DNA from: Candidatus Eiseniibacteriota bacterium
GTDB lineage: Bacteria > Eisenbacteria > RBG-16-71-46 > CAIMUX01
Direction: 5' to 3'
Length of the DNA stretch: 64,000 bases
Assembly (NCBI GenBank): GCA_016712505.1
Contig: JADJQY010000015.1
Location: 1-64,000 of the forward strand
Shown here: positions 18,011 through 26,948 of the stretch, piece after piece
Numbering within the stretch: position 1 is the stretch's first letter
How the letters are laid out: each line of letters starts with the position of its first letter
Notes under the pieces: model-generated
What the model saw: only the letters and a program-made list of their open reading frames with translations
Databases searched by the model: none
What the model was told of the DNA's origin: nothing
Translations under genes and position numbers: made by a program

Positions 18011-18610
18011 TCATTTCGGCCAGGACGGGTCGGCCAGATAGAGCCGGCGCACCGCGTCGAAGTGGTCGATCACATGCCCCGGACAGATGTAGAGCAGCGC
18101 CTGCACGCTGAACTCCCGCTCCGACGCGATCCCCCTCCGCGACGGACCGTCGGCCGGAAGCCCCTCGAGCAACGCGATCGTTCCCGCGCGCACCACGATC
18201 CACTCCGCGATCAGTTCCTGCAGCGGGCGGCGATTGAAATCCGCCGGGGCCATCCAGTCGTCTTGCGAGAATCCCGGCAGCGCGCCCGCGCTCTGGCGCG
18301 CGAACCAGGTCGCGCGGAAGGCAAAGACCCGCTCGGTGTCGATCAGGTGCCCCAGCACCTCCTTGATCGTCCACTTCTCCGGGGCGTAGGCGAACCCGGC
18401 CTGCGCCTCGTTGAACGCGCCGAAGAAGTCGACCACCTCGCCCACCTGACGACGCAGGATCTCGAGCAGATTGCCCGGCGGCACCCGCTCGATGTAACGG
18501 CGGTAGTACTCGTGGCTCTCGTCGCCGCCCGGGGGAACCGGCTGGGCCACCACCGAGGCAGCCGGCGCCTCGATGCGGGACAGGATGGCGTGCACCAACG
18601 GGGAACTCAT
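18011..18610 (-). CDS. DinB-family protein
   Basis: The 199-residue protein matches the DinB_2 group. It shows W-T-I-K-E-V-L-G-H-L-I-D-T-E-R-V-F-A-F-R, then F-N-R-R-P-L-Q-E-L-I-A-E-W, and a closing G-H-V-I-D-H-F-D-A-V-R-R-L-Y-L. The three His positions expected for a metal site are present. Substrate unknown. The ATG at 18610 has AGGAGG about 8 bases upstream. The gene precedes the S9A peptidase with overlapping stop/start signals, so the two form an operon. It is divergent from the MocR-type regulator, which may control it. Confidence 0.82.
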   Translation of the reverse strand: MSSPLVHAILSRIEAPAASVVAQPVPPGGDESHEYYRRYIERVPPGNLLEILRRQVGEVVDFFGAFNEAQAGFAYAPEKWTIKEVLGHLIDTERVFAFRATWFARQSAGALPGFSQDDWMAPADFNRRPLQELIAEWIVVRAGTIALLEGLPADGPSRRGIASEREFSVQALLYICPGHVIDHFDAVRRLYLADPSWPK

Positions 18611-18683
18611 CGCTTCGATCCTCCTGCGGTTGATGGTGGGTGTTCCGGAATCAGGCTAGTCGCCGAGTGGACCTCTCACAAGC

Positions 18684-18713
18684 GCCACTTATGATACGAT
18701 GGTAGTGCCACTT
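18684..18713. promoter_or_regulatory. Direct-repeat operator and promoter between the divergent DinB and MocR genes
   Basis: GCCACTT occurs twice in direct orientation, at 18684-18690 and 18707-18713, 23 bases apart (about two helical turns). A good -10 TATGAT (18690-18695) for rightward transcription lies between them, with a weak -35 GTGGAC 17 bases upstream. MocR/PdxR-type regulators commonly bind direct repeats in such divergent promoters. Binding here is inferred from that pattern and from position. Confidence 0.5.
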
Positions 18714-18742
18714 TGAGTTCCCGACAGCCAGGAGGGGAGTCG

Positions 18743-20509
18743 ATGTTTCGCCCCACGGCCCAGACAACCGGATCCCGCCGCCCGCGGCGCGGCGCGCCGA
18801 AGGAAATCCAGATCGCCACCGGCGCCTCGCACGACGGCGCCCCGCTGTACACCCGGATCTACCGACAATTGCGGGAACACATCCTCTCCGGCCTTCTCCC
18901 CTCCGGCAGTCCGCTCCCTTCCGGCCGCGCCCTCGCCGCCGACCTCGGAGTCTCGCGCAACACCGTCGAGAGCGCCTTCGATCAGCTGGTGGCCGAGGGG
19001 TACATCGTCCGGCGGATCGGCGCCGGATCGCTCGTGGCGGAGAATCTCCAGGAGGCCGCCCCGTTCGCCCAGCGAACGACCTCTCTCCGGACCCCGCCTT
19101 CCCCTCCCGCGCGCCTTAGACCCGCCCGCCTCAGTCAACGGGGCACCCTGCTCGAATCGCTCGGCGGAATCGAAGACCGCGCCGACTCCGCTTCCGGTCC
19201 CTGGTCGACCGACATCGACACCTTTCCCCGCGCCGTGTGGAATCGCTTGCTGGCGCGGAACGCCCGTCGCCGCGGCATCGCCCTTCTGCAGTCCGCGCCT
19301 CAGGCCGGCCTGCCCGAACTCCGTCGGCAGATCGCCGAGTACGCCTCGCTCGCCCGCGGTTTGCGCTGCGATGCCGAGCAGGTGGTCATCGTGAGCAGCA
19401 CGCAACAGGCGCTCGATCTCATCGCGCGGGTCGTCCTCGATCCCGGAGACGTCGCCTGCATTGAAGAGCCCGGATATCCCAGCGCCCGTGCCGCCTTCCT
19501 CGCCGCCGGAGCGCGCCTCCATCCCGTTCCGGTCGACGACGAAGGTCTGATCGCCGACCAGCTACCCCCGGCCCGCGGTCGGCAGCTTCTCTATCTCACC
19601 CCCTCGCACCAGTTCCCCCTCGGCGTCCCCCTCGCCCTTGCGCGGCGTCTCGCTGTGCTCGCCTGGGCCGCCAAGACCCGCACCTGGGTCATCGAGGACG
19701 ACTACGACAGCGAGTTCCGGAGTGAAAGCCGTCCCCTCGCAGCACTCCAGGGACTCGACCAGCACGATCGCGTGCTCTACATCGGCACCTACAACAAGGT
19801 GCTCTTCCCCGGTCTCCGCCTCGCCTACATCATCGCTCCGCGCAGCCTCATCGCCCCCCTCGCCGCCGCGCGCCGCATGTCCGACGGCACCTCATCGCCG
19901 CTCCTCCAGGCCACCCTCGCCGCCTTCCTGGCCAGCGGCCAGTTCACCGCCTTTCTCCGCCAGGCCCGCCTCCGCTACGCCGAGCGTCGTCATCTCCTCG
20001 TCACCCGCGCCACCCACGCCTGGGGCAATCACGTCCGCCTCGGCCCCTCCGCCACCGGCCTCCACCTCGTCGTCCACCTTCCACGTCACCTCAACGAAAC
20101 GCAGGTCGTCGAGTCGGTGCGCCACCTCGGCATGGGTGTTTCTCCCCTCTCGCGCTACTACGTCGGGCGGCGCAAGAAATCCGGACTGCTGCTGAGCTAC
20201 GGCGCGTCGTCGGACGCCGCGATCATCGCGACCGTCGATCGGCTGGCGCGGATCTTCGGGCGGGCGGGACGGGAGGCCCGGAGTTCGCGGACCCAGACGT
20301 CGGGGGAGCAGACCGATCCTCCACGCGAACGCCCAACCGAAACGCGATCACCGCTCGAGACGACGAGAGAGCGGTGTGGAAGGAAGAAGCAAAGGAGAGA
20401 GATGGGTCATCAGGTCTCGCTGACGCCAACGGATGAGTTCACGGGGGACACACGACGGTGCGCCAAGTCAGCGCGGCGCCACGGTCCGCTCGACCGGAAG
20501 GGTCGCTGA
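18743..20509 (+). CDS. MocR/PdxR-type regulator (GntR HTH fused to aminotransferase domain)
   Basis: The 588-residue protein has an N-terminal GntR-type winged helix (about residues 30-100: L-Y-T-R-I-Y-R-Q-L-R-E-H, then L-G-V-S-R-N-T-V-E-S-A-F). A fold-type I aminotransferase domain follows, with P-G-Y-P-S-A, V-I-E-D-D-Y-D-S-E-F and the PLP lysine in G-T-Y-N-K-V-L-F-P-G-L-R-L. The ATG at 18743 follows AGGAGGGGAG, which makes it better than the in-frame TTG at 18713. The tail after G-R-R-K-K-S-G-L-L-L-S-Y is about 100 residues longer than usual and basic, and looks like a read-through extension. A second copy of its 3' end lies at about 26.5 kb. Targets are unknown. Confidence 0.88.
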   Translation: MFRPTAQTTGSRRPRRGAPKEIQIATGASHDGAPLYTRIYRQLREHILSGLLPSGSPLPSGRALAADLGVSRNTVESAFDQLVAEGYIVRRIGAGSLVAENLQEAAPFAQRTTSLRTPPSPPARLRPARLSQRGTLLESLGGIEDRADSASGPWSTDIDTFPRAVWNRLLARNARRRGIALLQSAPQAGLPELRRQIAEYASLARGLRCDAEQVVIVSSTQQALDLIARVVLDPGDVACIEEPGYPSARAAFLAAGARLHPVPVDDEGLIADQLPPARGRQLLYLTPSHQFPLGVPLALARRLAVLAWAAKTRTWVIEDDYDSEFRSESRPLAALQGLDQHDRVLYIGTYNKVLFPGLRLAYIIAPRSLIAPLAAARRMSDGTSSPLLQATLAAFLASGQFTAFLRQARLRYAERRHLLVTRATHAWGNHVRLGPSATGLHLVVHLPRHLNETQVVESVRHLGMGVSPLSRYYVGRRKKSGLLLSYGASSDAAIIATVDRLARIFGRAGREARSSRTQTSGEQTDPPRERPTETRSPLETTRERCGRKKQRREMGHQVSLTPTDEFTGDTRRCAKSARRHGPLDRKGR

Positions 20510-20551
20510 TTCCGCGATCAGAATCGCGCCGATAGAGGGAGGTGTGAGAGG

Positions 20552-21107
20552 CTACCGCCCCCCGTACAGCGGCTTCATCCGCCCCCAACTCCGCGACTCA
20601 ATCGGCGTCGGCGCGCATTCTTGGACCACTGCCCCAGTCCCCAGCACATGCGTCGGCCCGTACACCTGGTCGACATTCTGCCAGCCCTCGGGCCACTCCG
20701 GGCCCGGCGGGATCTTGGCCATGCTGGTGTTCCCTTGCCGCCGGTGAGGTCGGAACAGAGCCAGTATGTCGGCGCCGCCGGCTGAACGAGCCAGACACCA
20801 ACCCACCAGTCCCCCGACACGCAGCGCGCCTGCGTGAGGGCGTATTCGTAGTGGCGGCAGTCCGGCCGACAGTTGGACTCTGGCTCAGCAACGATCCGCC
20901 GTGTGCACATCACTTGGCCAGGTGCTCCGAAGCCATCGTCCTGCCGGATGAAGAGGTCATGTTGGGTACCTCCCCAGATCCCAATCTGGGTGAACTCCAG
21001 GGCGGCGCGGGCGCTGAGGGAGAGGCGCTCCATGGCGGATCGGAGGCGCGCGTGGCCGGGAGGGGAAAGGGGACAGAATGGCTCCAAGTGCTGGGCGCAC
21101 ATCTGGG
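20552..21107 (-). pseudogene. Truncated, frameshifted copy of the hot-spot secreted family
   Basis: The minus strand encodes a recognisable body (L-E-F-T-Q-I-G-I-W-G-G, D-D-G-F-G-A-P-G-Q-V, C-V-S-G-D-W-W-V-G-V-W, L-C-S-D-L-T-G-G). A one-base frame change near 20732 is followed by the C-terminal part K-I-P-P-G-P-E-W-P-E-G-W-Q and the tail S-R-S-W-G-R-M-K-P-L-Y-G-G-R. The signal peptide and first ~50 residues seen in the copies at 27 and 28 kb are missing or diverged. The remnant abuts the left end of the IS630 element at 21108, but its missing 5' part is not present on the other side of the element. It is a decayed paralogue, not an active gene. Confidence 0.75.
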
Positions 21108-21130
21108 CGCTAAATCACTTCGCATGATTC
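21108..21130 (+). repeat. Left terminal inverted repeat of the IS630 element
   Basis: The outer part CGCTAAATCAC and inner GCATGATTC match the complement of the right end, with 2 mismatches in the 23 bases. Confidence 0.88.
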
Positions 21131-21250
21131 AAGATAACGATTCCCGCGAGGGTGCCTCGGAGCGGGCATGAAGTTCAAGACTGGAAGCCGTAAGACCTCA
21201 CCTGTCAGTCTTTGGGTGTCTAGATCCAGCGACGACAAGGAGGTCTTACG

Positions 21251-22285
21251 ATGTTCGTTCACGGACGACTGTCTCGTCCGATCAGACACCGCATTATCCG
21301 AGTGGATCGAAAGACCCGCAATGCCGATCTTCGGATCCGCTGCCGGGTGGTGCTGAAGGTGGCCGAAGGGACGAGCACCCACTCGGCGGCGCTGGCGCTC
21401 GGTTGCGCTCCTTCCACTGCCTGGCGAGCGGTCGCTCGGTTCAAGGCCGAGGGCGAAAGCGGGCTGCTCGATCGTCGGGCCGAATACGGCTCGCTCAAGG
21501 TGGACGAGGACGTACGCGGCGGGATCTGGCAGATCCTGGTTGGCGGCCCCAAAGATCACGGCCTCGAGCGGAGCGCCTGGTCGCTGGAGGTGCTGGCAAA
21601 AGTGATCGCGAAGGAGCTCAGGGTCAGCCTCTCGCGTGGTCATTTGAGCAAGGTGCTCCATTCGCTCGGCATCTCGCTCAAACAGGCCCGCCCCTTCGTG
21701 CGATGCCCTTGGAATCGGCGCCGACGCGAGCGGCGGTTTGCCCAGCTGCGCGACTTGGCCGCCCACCGCGCCCACCGCGAGGTCGTGCTCTTCGCCGACG
21801 AGATCGACGTGCACAAGAACCCGCGCATCGGCCGCGACTGGACCCTGCCCGGGACCCAGTGCTACGTCGAGACCCCGGGTCGAAACGAGAAGCGGTATCT
21901 GGCGGGTGCCTACGACCACGCTCGTCAGCGATTGATCTACGTCGAGGGCGAGCAGAAGGCGAGTTGGCTCTTCGTTCGCTTGCTGTGGCTCCTGGCTCGG
22001 ACCTATCGCGGGATGCGGAAGATCCACCTCATCCTCGACAACTACGTCATCCACAAGAGCCAGTGGGTGGTGAAGGCACTGGCCCAACTCGCCGATCGGA
22101 TTGTGTTGCACTTCCTACCTCCCTATTGCCCGCAGGAGAACCGGATCGAGCGGCTCTGGAAGGATGTCCACGACAACGTCACCCGCAACCACGACAAGAA
22201 GACCATGACCGATGTGCTCGAGGCCATCTTCCGATGCCTCAGCAGTCGACTCAAGACCCGGCGCGAGCCGCTCGGCTCCTACTGA
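21251..22285 (+). CDS. IS630-family transposase (DDE)
   Basis: The 344-residue transposase has an N-terminal HTH region (H-S-A-A-L-A-L-G-C-A-P-S-T-A-W-R) and the DDE catalytic triad. The first Asp is in V-L-F-A-D-E-I-D-V-H, the second in H-L-I-L-D-N-Y-V-I-H-K-S, and the Glu in P-Y-C-P-Q-E-N-R-I-E-R-L-W-K. This is the IS630/Tc1-mariner arrangement. The ATG follows AAGGAGG by 7 bases. The reading frame is complete and lies between matching inverted repeats, so the element may still be mobile. Confidence 0.95.
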   Translation: MFVHGRLSRPIRHRIIRVDRKTRNADLRIRCRVVLKVAEGTSTHSAALALGCAPSTAWRAVARFKAEGESGLLDRRAEYGSLKVDEDVRGGIWQILVGGPKDHGLERSAWSLEVLAKVIAKELRVSLSRGHLSKVLHSLGISLKQARPFVRCPWNRRRRERRFAQLRDLAAHRAHREVVLFADEIDVHKNPRIGRDWTLPGTQCYVETPGRNEKRYLAGAYDHARQRLIYVEGEQKASWLFVRLLWLLARTYRGMRKIHLILDNYVIHKSQWVVKALAQLADRIVLHFLPPYCPQENRIERLWKDVHDNVTRNHDKKTMTDVLEAIFRCLSSRLKTRREPLGSY

Positions 22286-22297
22286 CGTGGCATTGCA

Positions 22298-22320
22298 GAA
22301 TCATGCAAGGTGATTTAGCG
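22298..22320 (-). repeat. Right terminal inverted repeat of the IS630 element
   Basis: GAATCATGCAAGGTGATTTAGCG, spread over these 23 bases, is the near-perfect complement of the left end. Confidence 0.88.
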
Positions 22321-23268
22321 TGGAGAGAAGGAAGATCGGAGAAGCGGGCACGCTGCACGGGGGAGGCCGCGGTGACACGGGCGCGCACCTCGAGCGATGA
22401 CTCGACAGAGCAACAACTCGCGGCGGTCACTTCGCGCGGAGAGACGGCGGGAACATGGATGCTGAGGTCGATCCGATCGAGGGGGGGACCGCTGAGTCGC
22501 CCTTGATACCGGCGAATTTGAGACGGCGCGCAACGGCAACCGCGCCGGGGGTGGCCGAGGAGTCCGCAGGGACGTCCCTGCGTTGCCACTTCATGATCAC
22601 GGGCTTCGAACCGCGACACCCGTTGATACCGCGTACCGCCTGGACCGCCCATCGATCGGCGACCGCGCTCGGCGACGCGGCGTGAGCCTCGGGCTCCTCC
22701 AGTTGGATGATTCGCCTCGGATCGGCTGCCCACCAGATCTCGGCTGTGGAAATGACCCTCCATCGAAGATCGCGGTCGGCGACAAAGCGTGGAGCCTCGT
22801 TCAGTGGGGGCGGCTGGCGCCGCGCGCAGGACGCCACGTTCGCCAACCCAGAATCCCCGACGAGGGTCGAGCGGGCTCAACCACCTGCGACGCCGTGCTC
22901 GTGATCGACTGTCGCGGACTCCGGGACCTTCCGCGATTCGTAGTTCGGGCTGTGGAACTCCTGAGAACAGCCATCCAGTCCACCCGTGAGCCGCGCTGTT
23001 GCTTGGATCCCACCAAGTTGTGATCCCCTCCCCCCTAACGAGGACAAAGATCATGAATGCCTCGGCATCAGATGGTCCGTGGAGGGTGCAAGCCACCGCG
23101 CGCGAGGCGCCCATCCGGGGTCATCGACGTGCGATCGGCCTCGTCTTCCGCCGACGCTCGCCGGTGGTTCACCGCTCTCCTGTTCACCGGTCTCCCGTTG
23201 ACGTGCATGGCGGGAGCCGAGTATCCTCCGTCGTTGCGAACTGACTCCAATCACCCGGGAGGGCCGCA
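22321..23268. other. Intergenic stretch without a supportable gene
   Basis: Several open frames of 60-290 codons overlap here on both strands. None has a recognisable domain, a convincing ribosome-binding site plus start, or neighbour-like composition. The least random is a minus-strand frame of 139 codons at 22427-22846, which I could not assign. The last bases (about 23257-23262, GGAGGG) form the ribosome-binding site of the next gene. The region may be decayed sequence beside the IS630 element. Confidence 0.5.
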
Positions 23269-25377
23269 ATGCGGAAATCTCCGACTCCTGCCTCACCTGG
23301 TCATCGTCGTCGCCTAGAGAGCCAGGACGCCCGGGAGTTGCTTTCTGCCTCGCCGAATCGGCCGATGCGCTTCGCTCTCGCTGCCGTATTGCTCGCTGCG
23401 GGTGCATCAGCTCACGCAAGTACGGTCTTCGTCGGAGGCCCCGGCGGCCAACCGAGCGTCGCAGCTGGTTTCGCCCTGGCTCAGCCCGGCGATGAGATAG
23501 TCGTGCGGGACGGCCAATGGACATTGACTGACTTTCAGTGGACCGCGACGGACGCCAACATCCACCTTCGGAGTGAGCACGGAGCTCAGGCCTGCACGCT
23601 TCAAGCCGGATCAACGATAAGCCGCCACATCACCGTGGGCAACGTGACCGGCATACGCATCGGCGGCGAGATCAACGGCGGCGTCGCAGGATTCACATTC
23701 ACCGGTGGCAACGCGACCGGCCCCTCGGGCCACGGAGGGGCGATCTGGATAAGCGGCAGTTCGGACGTTTCGATCGAAGATTGCGTCTTCGATGCGAACC
23801 GCTCGAGCGCTAGCGGTGGCGCCGTCTGCGTCTACAACGCCTCCGCTCCGGTTCAATGGACCGGAAGCATCCGCCGCTGCAGCTTCCGCGAGAATTCCTC
23901 GACCGGGTCGGGCTCGGGGGGCGGAGCCGTGAGGATCGCGAGCCCAGCACAGTGGTCCCTCGAACTCTGTGCGTTCCAGGACAACTATCACGAATACGTT
24001 GGGCAGCCTGCGTTCGGAGGTGCACTCTGGGCCTCCACGGAAGCACCCGGAACATCCATCAATGGTTGCACATTCAGCCGCAATCTGATCAAGAACGCGC
24101 CATCCGCGAGTGCTGGGGCACTTGGAGGCGGTGTGGCACTACACGGCACCTTCGCAGGTAAGTTTAACGACAACACCCTCTCCGCAAACGTTGCGTCATC
24201 AGGTGGTGGACTGTACGTGTGGTACCAGGCAGGCGGGAGCGCGCGTTTGTCGGAATTCAAGCGCAATGCATTCTCCGACAACGTGGCTCTCATCGATGGT
24301 GGCGGGATGCACACGGACCACGCTCCTGGTACCGCCAGGATCCCGGTTCACAACTGCCAGTTCGTCGGCAATATTGCCAATCGGTACGGAGGAGGCGCGT
24401 TTTTCTACCACACTACCCACGACATGCAGCATTGCGTCTTCGCCTGGAACCGTGCCTCGGCCGGGGCCGGCCTCTGGATAGATTTGCGCGGCGCACCCAC
24501 GAACAATGACTTTCGCAACGTTACATTTGTACACAATGAAGCAACCGTGGGAGCCGGCATTGCAGTGGGGAGAACGAGTGCCGGCGACACGTTGCCGATT
24601 TCGGCCTCCGTATCGAACTGTATTTTTGCGTTCAACGCGGGACCTGCGTATGAGGAACTTACGACCACCAACATCACGACCACACTTGCGTGCAATGACG
24701 CATTCGGAAACGATCCGGACGGTCCTGCGGCGACTTGCATGTCCTGCTTCTCCGTCGATCCAAGTTTCTGCGGTGCCGAGGCGGGTCCATACTCGCTCCT
24801 CGACTCCTCACCCTGCGCTAGCGCCCCTGACTGTGGTCTGGTCGGCGCGATCGATGTGGGCTGCAACAACTATTCCGAGTACACGAACTGCACGGATACC
24901 TGGCTCGATCAGATGAATCCAACAACGAACTACAGTCAGTCCGACTCTCTTCGAATTGGAGCTGGTTCGACGGGTGTTCTGCGGTTTGGGTACGTGGCGC
25001 TTCCTAACGGCGTGACCGTGGATTCGGCCGCCGTTCAATTCGAAGTCGTCCGCTGGAGTGGATCGCCGAGCACGTTCAATCGGAAGTGCCTACGGTCGGC
25101 GATCATGACTCAAGCAACCTGGTGGATCTACAGGTTCAATCAGGTGTGGGGGCAACCTGGTGCGCTTGCCGAAGCCACCGACTACGGAACGACAAAGCTG
25201 GCGACCACCACGGTCGTTGGTGACTACCGTCCCGTGCTGCTTGGCCCGTGGAGCGCGAACGTCTTGAGCCAGAACGCGATGCTGCTTGTGCTACTTCCGG
25301 CCAGCGATGGCGACTTGGTTCTCTGGGCGTGCGGGTCTGGAGCCGATCCTAGGCTCCGGATTTGGTACTCACCCTGA
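23269..25377 (+). CDS. Secreted right-handed beta-helix protein with C-terminal DNRLRE-like domain
   Basis: The 702-residue product has repeated parallel beta-helix rungs (about residues 110-500), for example I-E-D-C-V-F-D-A-N-R-S-S-A-S-G-G-A and I-R-R-C-S-F-R-E-N-S-S-T-G-S-G-S. They share the G-G-A/G-G-G and N-x-A pattern of polymorphic outer-membrane or pectate-lyase-like helices. A DNRLRE-like domain follows (from about 535, T-D-T-W-L-D-Q-M-N-P-T-T-N-Y). The ATG at 23269 has GGGAGGG 5-6 bases upstream, but the signal peptide (M-R-F-A-L-A-A-V-L-L-A-A-G-A-S-A-H-A) begins at an internal ATG at 23365, so the true start may be there. No sorting tail ends it. It likely binds or cuts polysaccharide, but this is inferred. 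Confidence 0.75.
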   Translation: MRKSPTPASPGHRRRLESQDARELLSASPNRPMRFALAAVLLAAGASAHASTVFVGGPGGQPSVAAGFALAQPGDEIVVRDGQWTLTDFQWTATDANIHLRSEHGAQACTLQAGSTISRHITVGNVTGIRIGGEINGGVAGFTFTGGNATGPSGHGGAIWISGSSDVSIEDCVFDANRSSASGGAVCVYNASAPVQWTGSIRRCSFRENSSTGSGSGGGAVRIASPAQWSLELCAFQDNYHEYVGQPAFGGALWASTEAPGTSINGCTFSRNLIKNAPSASAGALGGGVALHGTFAGKFNDNTLSANVASSGGGLYVWYQAGGSARLSEFKRNAFSDNVALIDGGGMHTDHAPGTARIPVHNCQFVGNIANRYGGGAFFYHTTHDMQHCVFAWNRASAGAGLWIDLRGAPTNNDFRNVTFVHNEATVGAGIAVGRTSAGDTLPISASVSNCIFAFNAGPAYEELTTTNITTTLACNDAFGNDPDGPAATCMSCFSVDPSFCGAEAGPYSLLDSSPCASAPDCGLVGAIDVGCNNYSEYTNCTDTWLDQMNPTTNYSQSDSLRIGAGSTGVLRFGYVALPNGVTVDSAAVQFEVVRWSGSPSTFNRKCLRSAIMTQATWWIYRFNQVWGQPGALAEATDYGTTKLATTTVVGDYRPVLLGPWSANVLSQNAMLLVLLPASDGDLVLWACGSGADPRLRIWYSP

Positions 25378-25471
25378 GAATGGCGCACCTGTGACGGGTC
25401 GCGCGGGCCTGCACCGGGACGATTGCCGTTGTTTGGCCGTTTTGCATGGTGACCGCGGATCGGAGGGTGAG

Positions 25472-26206
25472 ATGGTACGCCTGCGTTTTCCGAAGCGGCA
25501 CTGCACCTGGATGTGCGTGCTTCTGATTGAAGCGTCAGCCCAATCGAATGCGGCGGATTCTCCGCCCGTGGAGGTGTACCTAGGTTCGACTACGATCACG
25601 GCGGTTGATGGAGCTCGGGAGGACTGCGGGCAGTTGCAGCTCAACGCCGACGGCGTCTATGGAGCAGCGTTCGGATGGCAGTACGGGGGCGTGCAGGCAC
25701 CGTACTACGGCGCGTTCGCGGAATGCTATTCGGGGAGTGCAGAGGTTTGCGCAGTGGTTTTCGATTTCACCAAGACATCTGACAACGGACCGGGGCGAAT
25801 GGATGCGTATATCTGGAGTGACGACGCGGGACAGCCTGGGAACGTGGTATGTGTGGTCATGAATGTCGATCCGGGGGTCGTTGCCTTCTGGCCGGAAGCC
25901 AGTCGGCATGTGATCGCGTTGCCCCCCGGCTGCTGCGTCGGCGAAACCTGGTGGGCTGGCTATTGGCCCAACTGGCCCGGTCAATCGGTGCGCTGGTGGA
26001 CCACCGCGGACCTGTCCGACGTCAGCGGCTGCCCGTTCACCAACATCCCCCCCGGAGTCGGGTATCCGACGGGATGGCACAACGTCTCCGTCGTCTGGGG
26101 TCCCCACAACGCCCTCGGGATCGGTGCCGAAACGGTTCCCTGCGCGCCGACGCCCGCGTTGCACTCAAGCTGGGGCGCCGTGAAGGCGACTTACACCACG
26201 GACTGA
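25472..26206 (+). CDS. Secreted protein of the hot-spot family, intact diverged member with WG-K-Y tail
   Basis: The 244-residue protein shares the family landmarks with the copies at 20.6, 27 and 28 kb: N-A-D-G-x-Y, Y-Y-G-A-F-A-E-C-Y-S-G, a central D-D-A-G-Q-P-G-N-V-V, P-P-G-C-C-V-G-E-T-W-W, and N-I-P-P-G-V-G-Y-P-T-G-W. It ends with G-P-H-N-A-L-G-I-G-A-E, C-A-P-T-P and the tail S-S-W-G-A-V-K-A-T-Y. The N-terminus has a short hydrophobic stretch (T-W-M-C-V-L-L-I-E-A-S-A) that could be an export signal, though weak. The ATG follows GGAGGG by 5 bases. It is the only copy on the plus strand. Function unknown; the Cys- and Trp-rich body suggests a disulfide-stabilised exported domain. Confidence 0.7.
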   Translation: MVRLRFPKRHCTWMCVLLIEASAQSNAADSPPVEVYLGSTTITAVDGAREDCGQLQLNADGVYGAAFGWQYGGVQAPYYGAFAECYSGSAEVCAVVFDFTKTSDNGPGRMDAYIWSDDAGQPGNVVCVVMNVDPGVVAFWPEASRHVIALPPGCCVGETWWAGYWPNWPGQSVRWWTTADLSDVSGCPFTNIPPGVGYPTGWHNVSVVWGPHNALGIGAETVPCAPTPALHSSWGAVKATYTTD

Positions 26207-26466
26207 GGGGGCGGCCGCTAGCTGAGCCCCTAGTCGGCCGCGCTGTCGCGTACGTCGAGGGAGAATTCGCGTGTCTGGACTTGGCATCGGGCGCTTCGAG
26301 TGCGTATTCCGCTCATCGTGAACGGTCAGACCGGTCGATTGTGAACGCGCGGGTCGGCAACATGGGCACTCCGGGTCGAGTCCTTCCCGGTCGGAGCGAA
26401 GCGATGCTGGTGCGATCCTCCCTCGCGGTGTCGGGGACCGGATCGCGGCTAACGATGGTCGCGGCC
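26207..26466. other. Intergenic, no gene seen
   Basis: About 260 bases between the family member and the duplicated regulator fragment. I see no start with a ribosome-binding site and no clear terminator. Confidence 0.4.
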
Positions 26467-26613
26467 GTGCGCCACCTCGGCATGGGTGTCTCCCCCTCTC
26501 GCGCTACTACCTGGGGAGGCGGATGAAGTCCGGGCTCATGCTGAGTTACCGCGCGTCGTCGGACGCCGCGATCATCGCGACCGTCGATCGCCTCGCGCGG
26601 ATCTTTGGGCGAG
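26467..26613 (+). pseudogene. Duplicated 3' fragment of the MocR-type regulator gene
   Basis: From GTGCGCCACCTCGG to about GGATCTTTGGGCGAG, this stretch repeats the MocR coding sequence at about 20117-20265 with few substitutions, including S-S-D-A-A-I-I-A-T-V-D-R-L-A-R-I-F-G. A small deletion (one of the T/C bases after GGTGT and missing codons at Y-V-G-R-R-K-K) breaks the frame. No 5' portion of the regulator is present. It is followed, as at 20.5 kb, by a minus-strand hot-spot gene, so regulator tail and secreted gene were copied together. Confidence 0.85.
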
Positions 26614-26948
26614 AGTCGCGCGGAGTGCGGGGGAGTCGGGACGCACTGGGCAAGCGGGAACAGCAGTCCGCAAATCGGGCCGATCGCGGAGGCATCATCG
26701 ACGATCAGGCAGGATCACACGCGACGCGAGGCCGGAAGATGCGCGCGAACGGCGCGATGCAGGAGCGTGGTTGAATGCGATACCGAACTGGTGCACGAGC
26801 GAGGCGAGACCCCATGCGGACAGGATCCGCCACGGCACGCCGAGTCCAGGCATTGTTGCGGCCCGAGTTATCCGAGGGATCGCCGGTTCCGCGATCCGGA
26901 TCCCGCCATCACCCGTTTCGGAAGGCTACCGCCTCCCATGGAGCGACT
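26614..26948. other. Intergenic remainder of the duplicated segment
   Basis: No gene seen. The last ~60 bases (TTCCGCGATCCGGATCCCGCC and AGGCTACCGCC) match the equivalent stretch before 20552, so this also belongs to the segmental duplication. Confidence 0.5.

Larger units (their letters stand above)
21108..22320. mobile_element. IS630-family insertion sequence
   Basis: A 1.2 kb element bounded by imperfect terminal inverted repeats of about 23 bases, with one transposase gene. TA dinucleotides at 21111-21112 and 22316-22317 sit where the IS630/Tc1 group duplicates its TA target. If these are the target, the three outer bases (CGC / GCG) are flanking sequence that happens to be symmetrical. 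The element looks intact, with an uninterrupted transposase, unlike its damaged surroundings. It sits within the hot spot of repeated secreted-protein genes. Confidence 0.9.

Noticed and set aside
22590..22640. tRNA-like T-arm (TTCGAA within complementary-looking bases)
   Set aside because: The loop does not fit TTCRANY, the stem does not pair over five bases, and no anticodon arm or acceptor is found.
22251..23114. Long minus-strand open frame of 287 codons over the end of the IS element
   Set aside because: Arg/Pro/Gly-rich content, overlap with the transposase and no start signal or domain make it a GC-driven chance frame.
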